Assembly (NCBI RefSeq): GCF_006337125.1
Contig: NZ_CP040887.1
Span: forward strand, 2,418,001-2,482,000
Length of the DNA: 64,000 bases
Origin: Serinicoccus chungangensis
Lineage (GTDB): Bacteria > Actinomycetota > Actinomycetes > Actinomycetales > Dermatophilaceae
Direction: 5' to 3'
Shown here: piece after piece, positions 7,716 through 16,275 of the stretch
How the letters are laid out: each line of letters opens with the position of its first letter
Position numbering within the stretch: position 1 is the first letter of the stretch
Notes under the pieces: generated by a model
The model's database searches: none
What the model was told of the DNA's origin: nothing
What the model saw: the letters and a program-made list of their open reading frames with translations, nothing else
Position numbers and translations under genes: made by a program

Positions 7716-8156
7716 TCACTCCGCGCCGGGGCGACGGCGCAGCTGCTTGACCTGGGAGCGCCTCGTCTTCGCCTCGGCCCGGCGTCGGCGGGAGCCGCGG
7801 GTCGGCCGGGTGGGACGACGCACGACCGGCGGGGTCACCGCCTCCCGCAGCAGCTCCGCGAGACGTCGCCGGGCGGCGGCGCGGTTGCGCAGCTGGGTGC
7901 GGTGCTCGCTCGCGGCGACGGTGAGCACGGTGCCGGACAGGCGGGACGCCAGCCGGGCCAGGACGCGGGCCCGCAGCTCCTCGTCCAGGGCCGTGGTCGT
8001 GGCCAGGTCCAGGCTGAGCTGCACCCGCGTGTCGGCGGTGTTGACGCCCTGCCCGCCGGGCCCTGAGGAGCGGGAGAACTGCTCGACGAGCTCGACGGCG
8101 GGCACCCGCAGACCGTGCGGGGCGCCGGGGCCCGGGGTCACGTCGAGGTCGTCCAC
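7716..8156 (-). CDS. arfB: ArfB-like peptidyl-tRNA hydrolase (RF-1 domain, GGQ)
   Basis: The 146-residue protein carries only the catalytic domain of class I release factors: 'FSRSSGPGGQGVNTADTRV' with the GGQ that enters the peptidyl-transferase centre, followed by a strongly basic C-terminal tail ('RRRRAEAKTRRSQVKQLRRR'). This is the layout of ArfB/YaeJ, which rescues ribosomes stalled on non-stop mRNA by placing the tail in the empty mRNA channel. The start is GTG 8156 with CAGACT 6 nt upstream and no Shine-Dalgarno sequence. It is probably transcribed alone. Confidence 0.85.
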   Translation of the reverse strand: MDDLDVTPGPGAPHGLRVPAVELVEQFSRSSGPGGQGVNTADTRVQLSLDLATTTALDEELRARVLARLASRLSGTVLTVAASEHRTQLRNRAAARRRLAELLREAVTPPVVRRPTRPTRGSRRRRAEAKTRRSQVKQLRRRPGAE

Positions 8157-8162
8157 CCGGCC

Positions 8163-8168
8163 AGTCTG
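8163..8168 (-). promoter_or_regulatory. -10-like box CAGACT for arfB, leaderless layout
   Basis: CAGACT is separated from the GTG start at 8156 by exactly 6 nt. The same hexamer type and spacing recur before several genes in the window. Confidence 0.45.
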
Positions 8169-8189
8169 GCGCAGCCCGGCGCCGGCCGG

Positions 8190-9170
8190 TCAGCCGGAGC
8201 CCGGTGCGTCGCCCGACGGGGTCACGCCCAGGTCCGCACCCAGGTGCGGCAGCAGCTGCCGCACCCCGTGCGCGCCGAGCACGACGGTGTAGTGGTTGAC
8301 GTCATCGACCTCGACCATCCGCAGCGTGGGCAGCTGCCGGGTCCACCGGTCGCGGGCGGCGTCGGGGTAGAGCGGAGGCACCTCGTCCAGGAGTCCGCGG
8401 GGCGCGACGTACCACGTCGCCGGCCGCGACGGCACCTCCTCCAGCGCGGCCTGGACGGCCGCCCCGTCGACGAGCTCGCGGATGTCCTCCTGCAGCGCCG
8501 CCGGCCGGGTCGCCGGTCGCAGCTCCGGCTCCTCCCCCACCAGGTCGTAGTCGACGTAGGCGGTGACGACCTCGTCCTGGTACGGCCCGAGGGCCGGGTG
8601 CTCGCCCCAGAACTCCCGGTATGCCGCGCGGCTGGGGAAGGTCGCCCGCAGCCGGTCCGCGGCCGGTCCCAGCACCGCGGCCGCCACGTCCTGCGGGGCC
8701 ACGCCCGGGGGTGGGAGCAGCGGCATACCCCCGTCGACGAGGTGCAGGCTGCGCACCAGGCGCGGGTGCCGGTCGGCGAGCACCAGCGCGACGAAGGCCC
8801 CCATCGAGTGCCCGACCGCGACCGCCTGGCGCACGCCCAGGTGGTCGAGGGCGGCGGCCACGTCGTCGGCGTGCAGGGCCATGCCGTAGGGCGCCGGGAG
8901 GTCGCGGGAGCGTCCACGACCCCGCAGGTCGGGGGCGACGACGCGCACCCCGGGCAGGGCCTGGGCGAGTCGCGCCCAGGCCACGTGGGAGGAGGTGATG
9001 CCGTGGACGAGCACCGCCGTCGGCACCTCCGCACCGGGGGCGACCGCGTCCTCGGGCTCCCACACACCGACGTGCAGGTCTCCCCCGTCCACCGGCACCG
9101 CGACCGAGCGGTAGCGGGGGCCGAGCACCGCGGAGACGCTGTCGGGCAGCGGCTGGGTCGTCGTGCTCAC
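8190..9170 (-). CDS. Alpha/beta hydrolase, coupled to 3-hydroxybutyrate dehydrogenase
   Basis: The 326-residue product has 'LVHGITSSHVAW' (oxyanion), 'PDLRGRGRS', nucleophile elbow 'GHSMGA' (Ser122) and a C-terminal histidine in 'VDDVNHYTVVLG'. It belongs to the large lipase/esterase/epoxide-hydrolase-like group and no substrate can be read. I chose the GTG at 9170 because it overlaps the upstream dehydrogenase stop in a GTGA arrangement, typical of translational coupling; another in-frame GTG four codons upstream (9182) is possible. Its place behind a 3-hydroxybutyrate dehydrogenase raises the possibility of a 3-hydroxybutyrate ester or oligomer hydrolase (inference). Confidence 0.85.
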   Translation of the reverse strand: MSTTTQPLPDSVSAVLGPRYRSVAVPVDGGDLHVGVWEPEDAVAPGAEVPTAVLVHGITSSHVAWARLAQALPGVRVVAPDLRGRGRSRDLPAPYGMALHADDVAAALDHLGVRQAVAVGHSMGAFVALVLADRHPRLVRSLHLVDGGMPLLPPPGVAPQDVAAAVLGPAADRLRATFPSRAAYREFWGEHPALGPYQDEVVTAYVDYDLVGEEPELRPATRPAALQEDIRELVDGAAVQAALEEVPSRPATWYVAPRGLLDEVPPLYPDAARDRWTRQLPTLRMVEVDDVNHYTVVLGAHGVRQLLPHLGADLGVTPSGDAPGSG

Positions 9171-9901
9171 TGGGCCGTCCACCCCCCGTCCAGGGTGTAG
9201 GACGCACCCGTCACCATGGCCGCGTCGTCGGAGACGAGGTAGGCCACCAGGGCGGCGACCTCCGCCGGCTCGACCAGCCGCTTGACGGCGGACCGGGTCA
9301 GCATGACCTTCTCGACCACCTCGTCCTCGCCGATCCCGTGGGTGGCCGCCTGGTCGGCGATCTGCGCCTCCACCAGGGGCGTGCGCACGTAGCCCGGGTT
9401 GACGCAGTTGCTCGTCACCCCGTGCGGGGCTCCCTCCAGCGCCACGACCTTGGACAGCCCCTCCAGCCCGTGCTTGGCCGAGACGTAGGCCGACTTGAAG
9501 GCCGAGGCCCGCAGGCCGTGCGCCGAGGAGATGTTGACGACCCGCCCCCAGCCCCGGGCGTACATCCCCGGGAGCGCGGCCCGTGCCAGCAGGAAGGGCG
9601 CCTCGAGCATGAGGCGGTGGATGAGCCGGAAGTCCTCGGGGGCGAGCTCGTGGACCGGCGCCACCCGCTGCACCCCGGCGTTGTTGACGAGCACGTCGCA
9701 GTCCACCGCCGTCGACTCCAGCGTCGCGGTGTCCGCCAGGTCCACCGTCCAGGGGCGGGCACCGATCTCCTCGGCGAGCGCCGCGGCCCCCCGCTCGTCC
9801 CGGTCGGCGACGACGACGTCCAGGCCGTCCGCCGCCAGCCGGCGGGCGACCGCAGCACCGATGCCGCTCGCCCCGCCGGTCACGATCGCGGTGCGGGTCA
9901 T
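9167..9901 (-). CDS. 3-hydroxybutyrate dehydrogenase (short-chain dehydrogenase)
   Basis: This NAD-dependent oxidoreductase of the classical SDR family has 244 residues: cofactor motif 'TGGASGIG', 'NNAG', catalytic Ser in 'NISSAHG', and 'YVSAKHG' with the catalytic Tyr and Lys. The pattern 'VQRVAPVHEL', 'CVNPGYVRTPLVE' and the ending 'TLDGGWTAQ' matches D-3-hydroxybutyrate dehydrogenases, which interconvert 3-hydroxybutyrate and acetoacetate in ketone-body or polyhydroxybutyrate use. Its ATG overlaps the stop of a short open segment upstream (ATGA), and its stop overlaps the start of the hydrolase, so it sits within an operon. Substrate assignment rests on family resemblance only. Confidence 0.8.
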   Translation of the reverse strand: MTRTAIVTGGASGIGAAVARRLAADGLDVVVADRDERGAAALAEEIGARPWTVDLADTATLESTAVDCDVLVNNAGVQRVAPVHELAPEDFRLIHRLMLEAPFLLARAALPGMYARGWGRVVNISSAHGLRASAFKSAYVSAKHGLEGLSKVVALEGAPHGVTSNCVNPGYVRTPLVEAQIADQAATHGIGEDEVVEKVMLTRSAVKRLVEPAEVAALVAYLVSDDAAMVTGASYTLDGGWTAQ

Positions 9902-10092
9902 GTCCGCTCTCCGTCCGTCGTCGTGGGACCCTCGATCAGGGCCATCAGCTGCTCGAAGACCGTCTCCGGGATCCGGCCCTCCTGCTCCCAGAGGACCCGG
10001 CGAAGGTCGGCGGGCTCGGCCCGCCGGCCGACGCGGCGGCGCGCCCTGTCACGGTGGGGGATGCTCCCGTCCGGGCAGACACCGAGGACTGC
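9898..10092 (-). pseudogene. C-terminal remnant or start-less ORF upstream of the dehydrogenase
   Basis: An open segment with coding-like composition reads 'RRRVGRRAEPADLRRVLWEQ' and then 'GRIPETVFEQLMALIEG', and its TGA overlaps the ATG of the dehydrogenase in an ATGA junction. The frame is open back to a stop at 10093-10095 but contains no ATG, GTG or TTG that would give a normal start. It therefore looks like the tail of an operon gene whose front was lost. I do not recognise the family. Confidence 0.35.
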
Positions 10093-10168
10093 TCATCTGC
10101 TGGTCACGGTATGACGACGGCGCGCCGGAATCAACGGGTCTGTCGGCCCCACGTGCCACGCTGCCCCC

Positions 10169-11422
10169 ATGAGCACCACCCTGCCGGGAGTCCTCCCCCT
10201 CGTCCTCGTCCTCCTCCTCGGCCTGGCCCTGGGGTGGCTCGTCGGGTCCGCGCGGGTCGGCGCGCGCCTGGCCCGCGCGGACACCGAGGTCGCCCTGGCG
10301 CACGCCGACCGGGACCGCGAGCGATCGCGTGCCGCCGAGCTCGAGCAGCTGCTCTCCGACGCCGAGCAGGAGGGCGAGGCCGACCGGCGGACCGCCGCCG
10401 AGCTGGCGCCGCTGCGCGGTGCCCTCGAGCGGGTCGAGCGGCAGGTGCGCTCTCTCGAGCGGGACCGCCTCGAGCAGTTCGGGCAGGTGGGCGAGCACCT
10501 GGACCAGGTCGTGTCGCAGACCCGGGCGCTGCAGGAGCAGACGGCGGCCCTCTCCGGCGCGCTGTCGGCGTCCGGCACCCGCGGCACCTGGGGCGAGGTG
10601 CAGCTGCGCCGGGTCATGGAGCACGCGGGCATGCTGGCCCGTTGCGACTTCGACGAGCAGGTGGGGGCCGTGAGCCGGCACGACGCGCGGGTGCGGCCCG
10701 ACGCGGTCGTGCGGCTCCCGGGCGAGAAGGTCCTCGTGGTGGACAGCAAGGCGCCGCTGACCGCCTTCCTGCGCGCGCAGGCGCCGGAGTGCCCTCCCGG
10801 CCGGGTCGACGACCTCCTCCGCGACCACGCCGCAGCGCTGCGCGGGCACGTCGAGGCGCTGGCGGCCAAGGACTACTGGTCGGCGTTCACGACCTCGCCC
10901 GAGCTGGTCATCTGCTTCGTGCCCAGCGACGCCGTGCTCGCGGCGGCCCTACGGGCCGCGCCGGACCTCTACGACCACGCCCAGTCGCGCAAGGTCGTCC
11001 TGGCCTCCCCCGCCACCCTCCTGGCCGTGCTGCGCGCCACCGCCCTGGCGTGGCAGCAGGACGCCCTCGCCGGCAACGCGCGCGAGCTGCTCGCCCTGGG
11101 CACCGAGCTCCACCAGCGCCTCGGCACCGTGGGACGGCACGCCCGCGCCATGGGCGCCGCGCTGCGCCGCTCGGTGGAGAGCTACAACCAGCTGGTGGGC
11201 ACCCTGGAGTCCCGGGTCATGGTGACCTCCCGGCGGATGAGCGAGCTGGGCCTCGTGGACTCCGCGCACGACCCGCTCCCCACGCTCGAGGTCGCACCTC
11301 GACCGACGGGCGAGGACTGGCTGGCCACCGAGCTGGACCTCGGCACGCCGGCCCGGTCCGACGAGGACCCCGTGGACCACGCCCGGCCCGCTCGGCAGGA
11401 CGGCAGACGCAGTGCGGGCTAG
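10169..11422 (+). CDS. rmuC: DNA recombination protein RmuC
   Basis: The 417-residue product has an N-terminal membrane anchor (residues 6-28), a coiled coil of about 100 residues, then the RmuC nuclease-like core with 'GTWGEVQLRRVMEHAGM', 'VVRLPGEKVLVVDSKAPL' and 'DYWSAFTTSPELVICFVPSD'. RmuC limits inversion between short inverted repeats in E. coli; the core resembles restriction-endonuclease-fold enzymes, and Asp and Lys in 'VVDSKAP' fit that. The ATG at 10169 has no Shine-Dalgarno sequence but follows CACGCT by 6 nt. It is the only gene on this strand between two minus-strand operons. Confidence 0.95.
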   Translation: MSTTLPGVLPLVLVLLLGLALGWLVGSARVGARLARADTEVALAHADRDRERSRAAELEQLLSDAEQEGEADRRTAAELAPLRGALERVERQVRSLERDRLEQFGQVGEHLDQVVSQTRALQEQTAALSGALSASGTRGTWGEVQLRRVMEHAGMLARCDFDEQVGAVSRHDARVRPDAVVRLPGEKVLVVDSKAPLTAFLRAQAPECPPGRVDDLLRDHAAALRGHVEALAAKDYWSAFTTSPELVICFVPSDAVLAAALRAAPDLYDHAQSRKVVLASPATLLAVLRATALAWQQDALAGNARELLALGTELHQRLGTVGRHARAMGAALRRSVESYNQLVGTLESRVMVTSRRMSELGLVDSAHDPLPTLEVAPRPTGEDWLATELDLGTPARSDEDPVDHARPARQDGRRSAG

Positions 11423-11449
11423 GGTCCCTGCTCATCCGATCCCGTGAGA

Positions 11450-11455
11450 TAAACA
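11450..11455 (+). promoter_or_regulatory. -10 box TAAACA, leaderless layout, for secreted protease
   Basis: TAAACA is followed by 7 nt and the ATG at 11463. No ribosome-binding site precedes the gene. Confidence 0.5.
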
Positions 11456-11462
11456 TCACACC

Positions 11463-12359
11463 ATGCGCATGCGCACCCTTCTCGCCGGCCTCGCCGGCGT
11501 GGCGACCGTCGCCACCACCGCCCTGCCCGCCGCCGCGATCAAATGGGGCGAGCCTGATGACGGCGAGCACCCCTTCGTCGGCCTCATGGTCGCCTACACC
11601 TGGGACGACACGAACGGCGACACCGAGGTCACCGATGACGAGCTGGTGGCCGCGTGGCGGTGCAGCGGCACCCAGGTGGACGCCGACACCTTCCTCACCG
11701 CGGGTCACTGCACCTACGGCGCGGACGCCGTGGCGATCTGGTTCGACGAGGACCTCACCGACGTCCAGGCGGCGCGGGAGTTCGTCACCTTCGACGCCGC
11801 GATCGACCAGGACAGCGACCTGGCGGCCGACGCCTGGAGCGACGACGCGCTGACCCACCCGGACTACGACGACGCCGCCTTCTACCTGCACGACGTGGGG
11901 GTGGTCGACGACCTGACGCTGGCCCCCGACACGTCCTTCGTCGACTACGGCCAGCTGCCCGAGGCGGGCTACTGGGACACGCAGCTGGCGACGCGTGCGA
12001 AGGACCGCAACTCCTACTCCACGGTCGGCTACGGCCTGCAGTGGAGCATGCCGGACAGCAACGGGCAGGGCCGCGGGTCCGAGGGCGCCTGGACCCGTCT
12101 CCAGGCCGGCGGGGTGCTCCTCGGCACCCGGCAGTTCGGTGGCGGCAAGGCGAACGACATGTACGTCGTGCTGAGCAACAACGCCAACACCGGCGGCACC
12201 TGCTCCGGTGACTCGGGAGGACCGACCTTCGTCGAGGACACCACCACGGTCGTGGGGGTGACGTCCTTCGGCGTCAACACCACCTGCGCGGGCACCAGCG
12301 GGGTCTACCGCATCGACACCCCGGACGACCTGGAGTGGCTGAGCCAGTTCGTGGGCTGA
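11463..12359 (+). CDS. Secreted trypsin-like serine protease (S1 family)
   Basis: The 298-residue protein begins with a Sec signal peptide (basic 'MRMRTLL', hydrophobic core, likely cut after 'LPAAA' near residue 25). The chymotrypsin-fold triad is visible: His82 in 'FLTAGHC', Asp144 in 'YLHDVGVV' and Ser251 in 'GTCSGDSGGP'. The mature part is rich in Asp and has several cysteines likely to form disulfides. There is no long propeptide. The target is unknown; an extracellular scavenging role is plausible. It ends 9 nt before a strong hairpin shared with the convergent ispH gene. Confidence 0.92.
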   Translation: MRMRTLLAGLAGVATVATTALPAAAIKWGEPDDGEHPFVGLMVAYTWDDTNGDTEVTDDELVAAWRCSGTQVDADTFLTAGHCTYGADAVAIWFDEDLTDVQAAREFVTFDAAIDQDSDLAADAWSDDALTHPDYDDAAFYLHDVGVVDDLTLAPDTSFVDYGQLPEAGYWDTQLATRAKDRNSYSTVGYGLQWSMPDSNGQGRGSEGAWTRLQAGGVLLGTRQFGGGKANDMYVVLSNNANTGGTCSGDSGGPTFVEDTTTVVGVTSFGVNTTCAGTSGVYRIDTPDDLEWLSQFVG

Positions 12360-12368
12360 TCCACCGAC

Positions 12369-12415
12369 GACCGGCCCGGCAGGCGCGCCACCCCTCGGGC
12401 GCCGTCGGGCCGGTC
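12369..12415. terminator. Bidirectional hairpin between protease and ispH
   Basis: GACCGGCCCG at 12369-12378 pairs perfectly with CGGGCCGGTC at 12406-12415, and further GC pairing is possible in the 27-nt loop. It lies between two convergent stops and reaches the ispH stop codon. There is no T run, as is common in high-GC actinobacteria. Confidence 0.65.
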
Positions 12416-13496
12416 AGCGCAGGCTGTCCTCGCGACCGCTCGGGATCGAGCCGGGGTCGTGCTGCACCTTCTTGACCTCCTGGCCGGCGGCCTTGAGGTC
12501 CCGGCGGATGTCGGTCGGGAGGGCGAACAGCACGGACTCCTCCGCCGCGGTCACGGCCTGCACGTCCTCGAAGCCGCGCTCGGCGAGCCAGTCCAGCACG
12601 TCGCGCACCAGCACCTCCGGGACGCTCGCCCCGCTCGTGACCCCCACGGTGCGCACGCCCTCGAGCCACGCCTCGTCGATCTCGTCGGCGTAGTCGACGA
12701 GGTGCCCGTCGCGCGAGCCGTACTCCAGCGCGACCTCGACGAGACGCTTGGAGTTGGAGGAGTTCTGCGAGCCCACGACGATCATGAGGTCGCAGTCGGT
12801 GGCCATCTGCTTGACCGCGACCTGGCGGTTCTGGGTGGCGTAGCAGATGTCGTCGCTGGGCGGGTCCTGGAGGTTGGGGAACTTCTCCCGCAGCCGCCGG
12901 ACCGTCTCCATGGTCTCGTCCACGCTGAGCGTCGTCTGCGAGAGCCACACCACCTTGTCCGGGTCCCGGACCTCCACCGCGTCGACGTGCTCCGGGCTCT
13001 CGACGACCGTGATGTGCTCGGGCGCCTCGCCGGCGGTGCCCTCGACCTCCTCGTGCCCCTGGTGGCCGACCAGGAGGATGTCGTAGTCGTCACCGGCGAA
13101 GCGGACCGCCTCGCGGTGCACCTTGGTCACGAGCGGGCAGGTCGCATCGATCGTCCGCAGCGAGAGCCGCGCAGCCTCCTGGTGGACGGCCGGGCTGACG
13201 CCGTGCGCGGAGAAGATGACCCGCGCCCCCTCGGGCACCTCGTCGGTCTCCTCCACGAAGATCGCGCCACGCCTCTCCAGGGTCCGCACCACGTGCTTGT
13301 TGTGCACGATCTCCTTGCGGACGTAGACCGGCGGGCCGTAGAGCTCCAGGGCCTTCTCCACGGTCACGACGGCACGGTCCACCCCGGCGCAGTACCCGCG
13401 CGGCGCCGCGAGCAGCACCCTCTTGGTGGCGGCGGAGGCGTCGGCCGGCACGTCGATCGCCTCGGTCGGTCGGGTCGAGGGGGTTGCAGAAGTCAC
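12414..13496 (-). CDS. ispH: 4-hydroxy-3-methylbut-2-enyl diphosphate reductase
   Basis: IspH (LytB) is the last enzyme of the MEP isoprenoid pathway and makes IPP and DMAPP with a [4Fe-4S] cluster. The 360-residue product has the three cluster cysteines in '[11 protein letters not shown]', 'TIDATCPLV' and '[11 protein letters not shown]', plus 'FSAHGVSP' and 'GSQNSSNS' for the diphosphate. An N-terminal extension of about 25 residues precedes the conserved start. The GTG at 13496 stands 6 nt after TAGACT, a leaderless arrangement. Neighbours xseA, xseB, DUF4245 and glpX repeat the order known in mycobacteria. Confidence 0.98.
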   Translation of the reverse strand: MTSATPSTRPTEAIDVPADASAATKRVLLAAPRGYCAGVDRAVVTVEKALELYGPPVYVRKEIVHNKHVVRTLERRGAIFVEETDEVPEGARVIFSAHGVSPAVHQEAARLSLRTIDATCPLVTKVHREAVRFAGDDYDILLVGHQGHEEVEGTAGEAPEHITVVESPEHVDAVEVRDPDKVVWLSQTTLSVDETMETVRRLREKFPNLQDPPSDDICYATQNRQVAVKQMATDCDLMIVVGSQNSSNSKRLVEVALEYGSRDGHLVDYADEIDEAWLEGVRTVGVTSGASVPEVLVRDVLDWLAERGFEDVQAVTAAEESVLFALPTDIRRDLKAAGQEVKKVQHDPGSIPSGREDSLR

Positions 13497-13502
13497 CGGG
13501 CC

Positions 13503-13508
13503 AGTCTA
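13503..13508 (-). promoter_or_regulatory. -10 box TAGACT for ispH, leaderless layout
   Basis: TAGACT, a near-consensus actinobacterial -10 hexamer, is 6 nt before the GTG start at 13496, so transcription should begin at the start codon. Confidence 0.6.
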
Positions 13509-13541
13509 GGTGCTGCCCCTGGACGCTCCCCGAACCCCGGG

Positions 13542-14291
13542 TCAGCCCGAGGAGGCCCGTTCCCACGCCGCCCGGAGCACCTCCGCGACCTGCTCGGGAT
13601 GGGTGGCGGGGAGCAGGTGCGAGGCGCGCGGGACGGTGACGACGCGCACCTGCCGGCACGCCGCGGCATACCGCCCGACGTGCAGACGCATCTGGTCGAG
13701 CTGGCCGTTGACCAGCGTCACCGGCACGTCGACCGACGTCAGCAGCTGCGGCCCACCCCCCGACATCACCAGCTCCCAGGCCGCCGGCAGGGCGGCGTAG
13801 GCGGCACCGTCGGGGAGCAGCCGGGCGTGCTCGCCCCGGGCCCCGAGCACCCGCATGACGGCGTTGACGGCCCGGGCCATCCGGTCCGGACCCACCACGG
13901 GCAGGACCCGGGCGAAGCCGCGGTAGACCCCGGCCAGCCGGCTGCGCGGGTCGGCCGTCGCGCCGAGGAGGACGAGCCCGCCGAGCTCCCCGGGGTGCTG
14001 GTCGGCCCACGTCATCGACAGGTAGCCGCCCAGGCTGTGTCCGCACAGGACCGGTGGCACCCCGCCGGCCACGGCGCGGGCCCGCCCCACGGCCCGGTCG
14101 ATCGTCGAGAGCGCGGACTCCGCGGTGAACTCCTCCCCGACCCGGTCTCCGTGGCCGGGCAGGTCGACCGTGACGAGCTGCACGTCGGGGAGCAGGGCCC
14201 GGTAGGGCTCCCACTGGGCCGCGTTCATCCGGGTGCCGTGGACCAGCACCAGGGCGGGCCGGGGGCGGGAGCCGGCGTCGATCGCGTCCAT
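13542..14291 (-). CDS. Alpha/beta hydrolase
   Basis: The 249-residue protein shows 'LVLVHGTRMNAAQW' (oxyanion region), 'VDLPGHGDR', nucleophile elbow 'CGHSLGGY' (Ser86) and the histidine in 'VPRASHLLPATHPEQ'. It is a single-domain esterase-like enzyme without signal peptide; the substrate is unknown. I use the ATG at 14291, with CAGACT 7 nt upstream; the longer open frame upstream has no protein-like sequence. It is divergent from xseA. Confidence 0.88.
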   Translation of the reverse strand: MDAIDAGSRPRPALVLVHGTRMNAAQWEPYRALLPDVQLVTVDLPGHGDRVGEEFTAESALSTIDRAVGRARAVAGGVPPVLCGHSLGGYLSMTWADQHPGELGGLVLLGATADPRSRLAGVYRGFARVLPVVGPDRMARAVNAVMRVLGARGEHARLLPDGAAYAALPAAWELVMSGGGPQLLTSVDVPVTLVNGQLDQMRLHVGRYAAACRQVRVVTVPRASHLLPATHPEQVAEVLRAAWERASSG

Positions 14292-14298
14292 ACCCGCG

Positions 14299-14304
14299 AG
14301 TCTG
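14299..14304 (-). promoter_or_regulatory. -10-like box CAGACT before the hydrolase gene
   Basis: CAGACT is followed by 7 nt and the ATG at 14291; no Shine-Dalgarno sequence is present. Confidence 0.45.
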
Positions 14305-14385
14305 CCCTGCCCGCCCGGGCAGGCGCCCGCCGACCGTGAGGATGCCGCCCCAGCCGCACCTCCACGGTCGGCGGGGGACGCGGCA

Positions 14386-14391
14386 TACCCT
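14386..14391 (+). promoter_or_regulatory. -10 box TACCCT for xseA, leaderless layout
   Basis: TACCCT is 6 nt before the GTG at 14398. It fits the TAnnnT pattern and supports this start codon. Confidence 0.5.
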
Positions 14392-14397
14392 GAGGCG

Positions 14398-15633
14398 GTG
14401 CCCTCACCCCAGCTGCCGCCGACCGCCAGGGAGACCACCGCCGCCTCCCCGTGGCCGGTCCGGACCCTGTCGATGAAGATCAGCGACTACGTCGACAAGA
14501 TGTCCCCGCTGTGGGTCGAGGGGCAGATCGTGCAGCTCAACCGCCGCCCGGGCATGTCCACCGCCTTCCTGACCCTGCGCGACACCGACGTCGACATGTC
14601 GCTGTCGGTCGCCATCCCGACCGGGGCGCTCGACGCCATGCCGGCACCGGCGGAGACGGGGGCGCGGGTCGTCGTGCACGCCAAGCCCACGTTCTGGACC
14701 AAGCGAGGGACCCTGCAGATGGAGGCGCGGCAGATGCGCCACGTGGGGGTCGGCGAGCTCCTGGCCCGCCTGGAGCACCTGCGCCAGCTGCTGCGCAGCG
14801 AGGGGATCTTCGACGCCGGGCGCAAGCGGTCGCTGCCCTTCCTCCCCCGCCGCATCGGCCTCATCACCGGGCGCGCGACCGCCGCGGAGCGGGACGTCCT
14901 GGCCGGCGTGGCACGACGCTGGCCGGCGGCCGTCGTGGACGTGCGCCAGGTGCCGGTGCAGGGCGCCGAGACGGTCACCGCCGTCACGGGCGCCCTGCGC
15001 GAGCTCGACGAGGACCCCGACGTCGAGGTCGTCGTCATCGCCCGCGGCGGGGGCTCCTTCGAGGACCTGCTCCCCTTCTCCAACGAGGCGCTGGTCCGCG
15101 CCGTCGCCGCGGCCCGCACCCCGGTGGTGTCGGCGATCGGCCACGAGAGCGACACCCCGCTGCTGGACTTCGTGGCCGACCTGCGGGCCTCCACCCCCAC
15201 GCACGCCGCCGCGGCCGTCGTCCCCGACGTGGCCGACGAGATCGCCGGCCTGCGCACCGTGACCGCCCGCAGCCGGCGCGCCCTGGTCACCCGGATCACC
15301 CGCGAGCGCGAGCGGCTGCGGGACCTCATGGCCCGCCCGGTCATGGCGGACCGGGCCGCGATCGTCGCGCAGCACCGCCGCGACGTCACCGAGCTCCACG
15401 CCCGCGGCCGGACGGCCCTGACCTCGCGGCTCGAGCGCGAGCGGGACCGCAGCGACCAGCTGCTGCGCCACCTGCGGGCGGTCTCCCCGCAGCACACGCT
15501 CGAGCGGGGGTATGCCGTGGTGCGCCACGGCGACGGCACCATCGTGCGCGACCGGGAGGAGGTCGACGCCGAGGAGGTGCTGCGGGTGACGGTGGCCCGC
15601 GGGGACTTCGCCGTCCGCCCGGTCACCCGGTAG
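14398..15633 (+). CDS. xseA: Exodeoxyribonuclease VII large subunit
   Basis: XseA is the catalytic subunit of ExoVII, which degrades single-stranded DNA from either end. The 411-residue product has an N-terminal OB fold ('YVDKMSPLWVEGQIVQLN'), a catalytic domain with 'RRIGLITGRATAAERDV' and 'VVVIARGGGSFEDLLPFSNE', 'SAIGHESDTPLLDFVADLRA', then a long charged coiled coil and the conserved end 'LERGYAVV'. The start GTG is chosen from the promoter position and because the conserved region begins about 27 residues later. xseB follows after 249 bp, an unusually wide gap for this pair. Confidence 0.96.
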   Translation: MPSPQLPPTARETTAASPWPVRTLSMKISDYVDKMSPLWVEGQIVQLNRRPGMSTAFLTLRDTDVDMSLSVAIPTGALDAMPAPAETGARVVVHAKPTFWTKRGTLQMEARQMRHVGVGELLARLEHLRQLLRSEGIFDAGRKRSLPFLPRRIGLITGRATAAERDVLAGVARRWPAAVVDVRQVPVQGAETVTAVTGALRELDEDPDVEVVVIARGGGSFEDLLPFSNEALVRAVAAARTPVVSAIGHESDTPLLDFVADLRASTPTHAAAAVVPDVADEIAGLRTVTARSRRALVTRITRERERLRDLMARPVMADRAAIVAQHRRDVTELHARGRTALTSRLERERDRSDQLLRHLRAVSPQHTLERGYAVVRHGDGTIVRDREEVDAEEVLRVTVARGDFAVRPVTR

Positions 15634-15870
15634 CCGCGGCGCCCTGACCGGGGTCACGGCGACCATCAGCCTGGCCGCGGCTCGTGGGCCTTGATGGGCC
15701 AGGAGCCGCAGGGATCCCAGCAACCACAGGAGCCGCACGGTGCGGGGAAACACCCCTCCGCGAGGGCTATACCGCCCGCTCACGCGCACATCTCCGCAGC
15801 GTGGGGCGGGTGGTGCAGGCGTGGTCCACGGGACGGTCGCGGCCCGCTCCCCGCACGTCTCCCGGCGGCG

Positions 15871-15876
15871 TACGGT
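15871..15876 (+). promoter_or_regulatory. -10-like box TACGGT for xseB, leaderless layout
   Basis: TACGGT lies 6 nt before the GTG at 15883. This and the 249-bp gap suggest that xseB has its own promoter. The gap itself (15634-15882) shows no convincing gene. Confidence 0.45.
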
Positions 15877-15882
15877 GGTCCG

Positions 15883-16203
15883 GTGACTTCTGACGACAGC
15901 CCCACCACCGCAGACCTCACCCCCGTCGGCGACCTCAGCTACGAGCAGGCCCGGGACGAGCTCGTCGCGCTCGTGGCCCGCATCGAGTCCGGTCAGGTGC
16001 CGCTGGAGGAGGCCATGGGCCTGTGGGAGCGCGGCGAGGAGCTGGCCGCCCACTGCCAGGGCAAGCTGGATGCCGCGCAGGAGACGCTGGACCGCGCCAC
16101 CGAGCGGGGAGAGGACGCCGGGAACGGGTCCGAGGCAGCGGCACAGCCCTCGGCCCCGGCGCAGCCCTCGTCGGCGGCCGCCAGCACCGACGCCGCCGAC
16201 TGA
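15883..16203 (+). CDS. xseB: Exodeoxyribonuclease VII small subunit
   Basis: XseB is the small helical subunit that binds the coiled coil of XseA in the ExoVII complex. In this 106-residue product residues 18-70 carry the domain signature 'LSYEQARDELVALVARIESG', 'VPLEEAMGLWERGEEL' and 'CQGKLDAAQETLD'. A disordered Ala/Pro/Ser-rich tail of about 35 residues follows and is longer than usual. The GTG start agrees with the -10 position. Confidence 0.93.
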   Translation: MTSDDSPTTADLTPVGDLSYEQARDELVALVARIESGQVPLEEAMGLWERGEELAAHCQGKLDAAQETLDRATERGEDAGNGSEAAAQPSAPAQPSSAAASTDAAD

Positions 16204-16275
16204 CCCGGGAGGCGCACCGGCCCACGACGGACCACGCCCCGTCGACCCGTCACGGCGACCCCGGGCCGCACCGTG

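Noticed and set aside
6529..8292. Plus-strand open frame of 587 codons opposite ychF and arfB
   Set aside because: It mirrors the minus-strand genes and has no recognisable domain; ychF and arfB show invariant motifs.
15684..15893. Small gene in the xseA-xseB gap
   Set aside because: The candidate frame lacks a ribosome-binding site, has no homology-like motif and overlaps the xseB start region.
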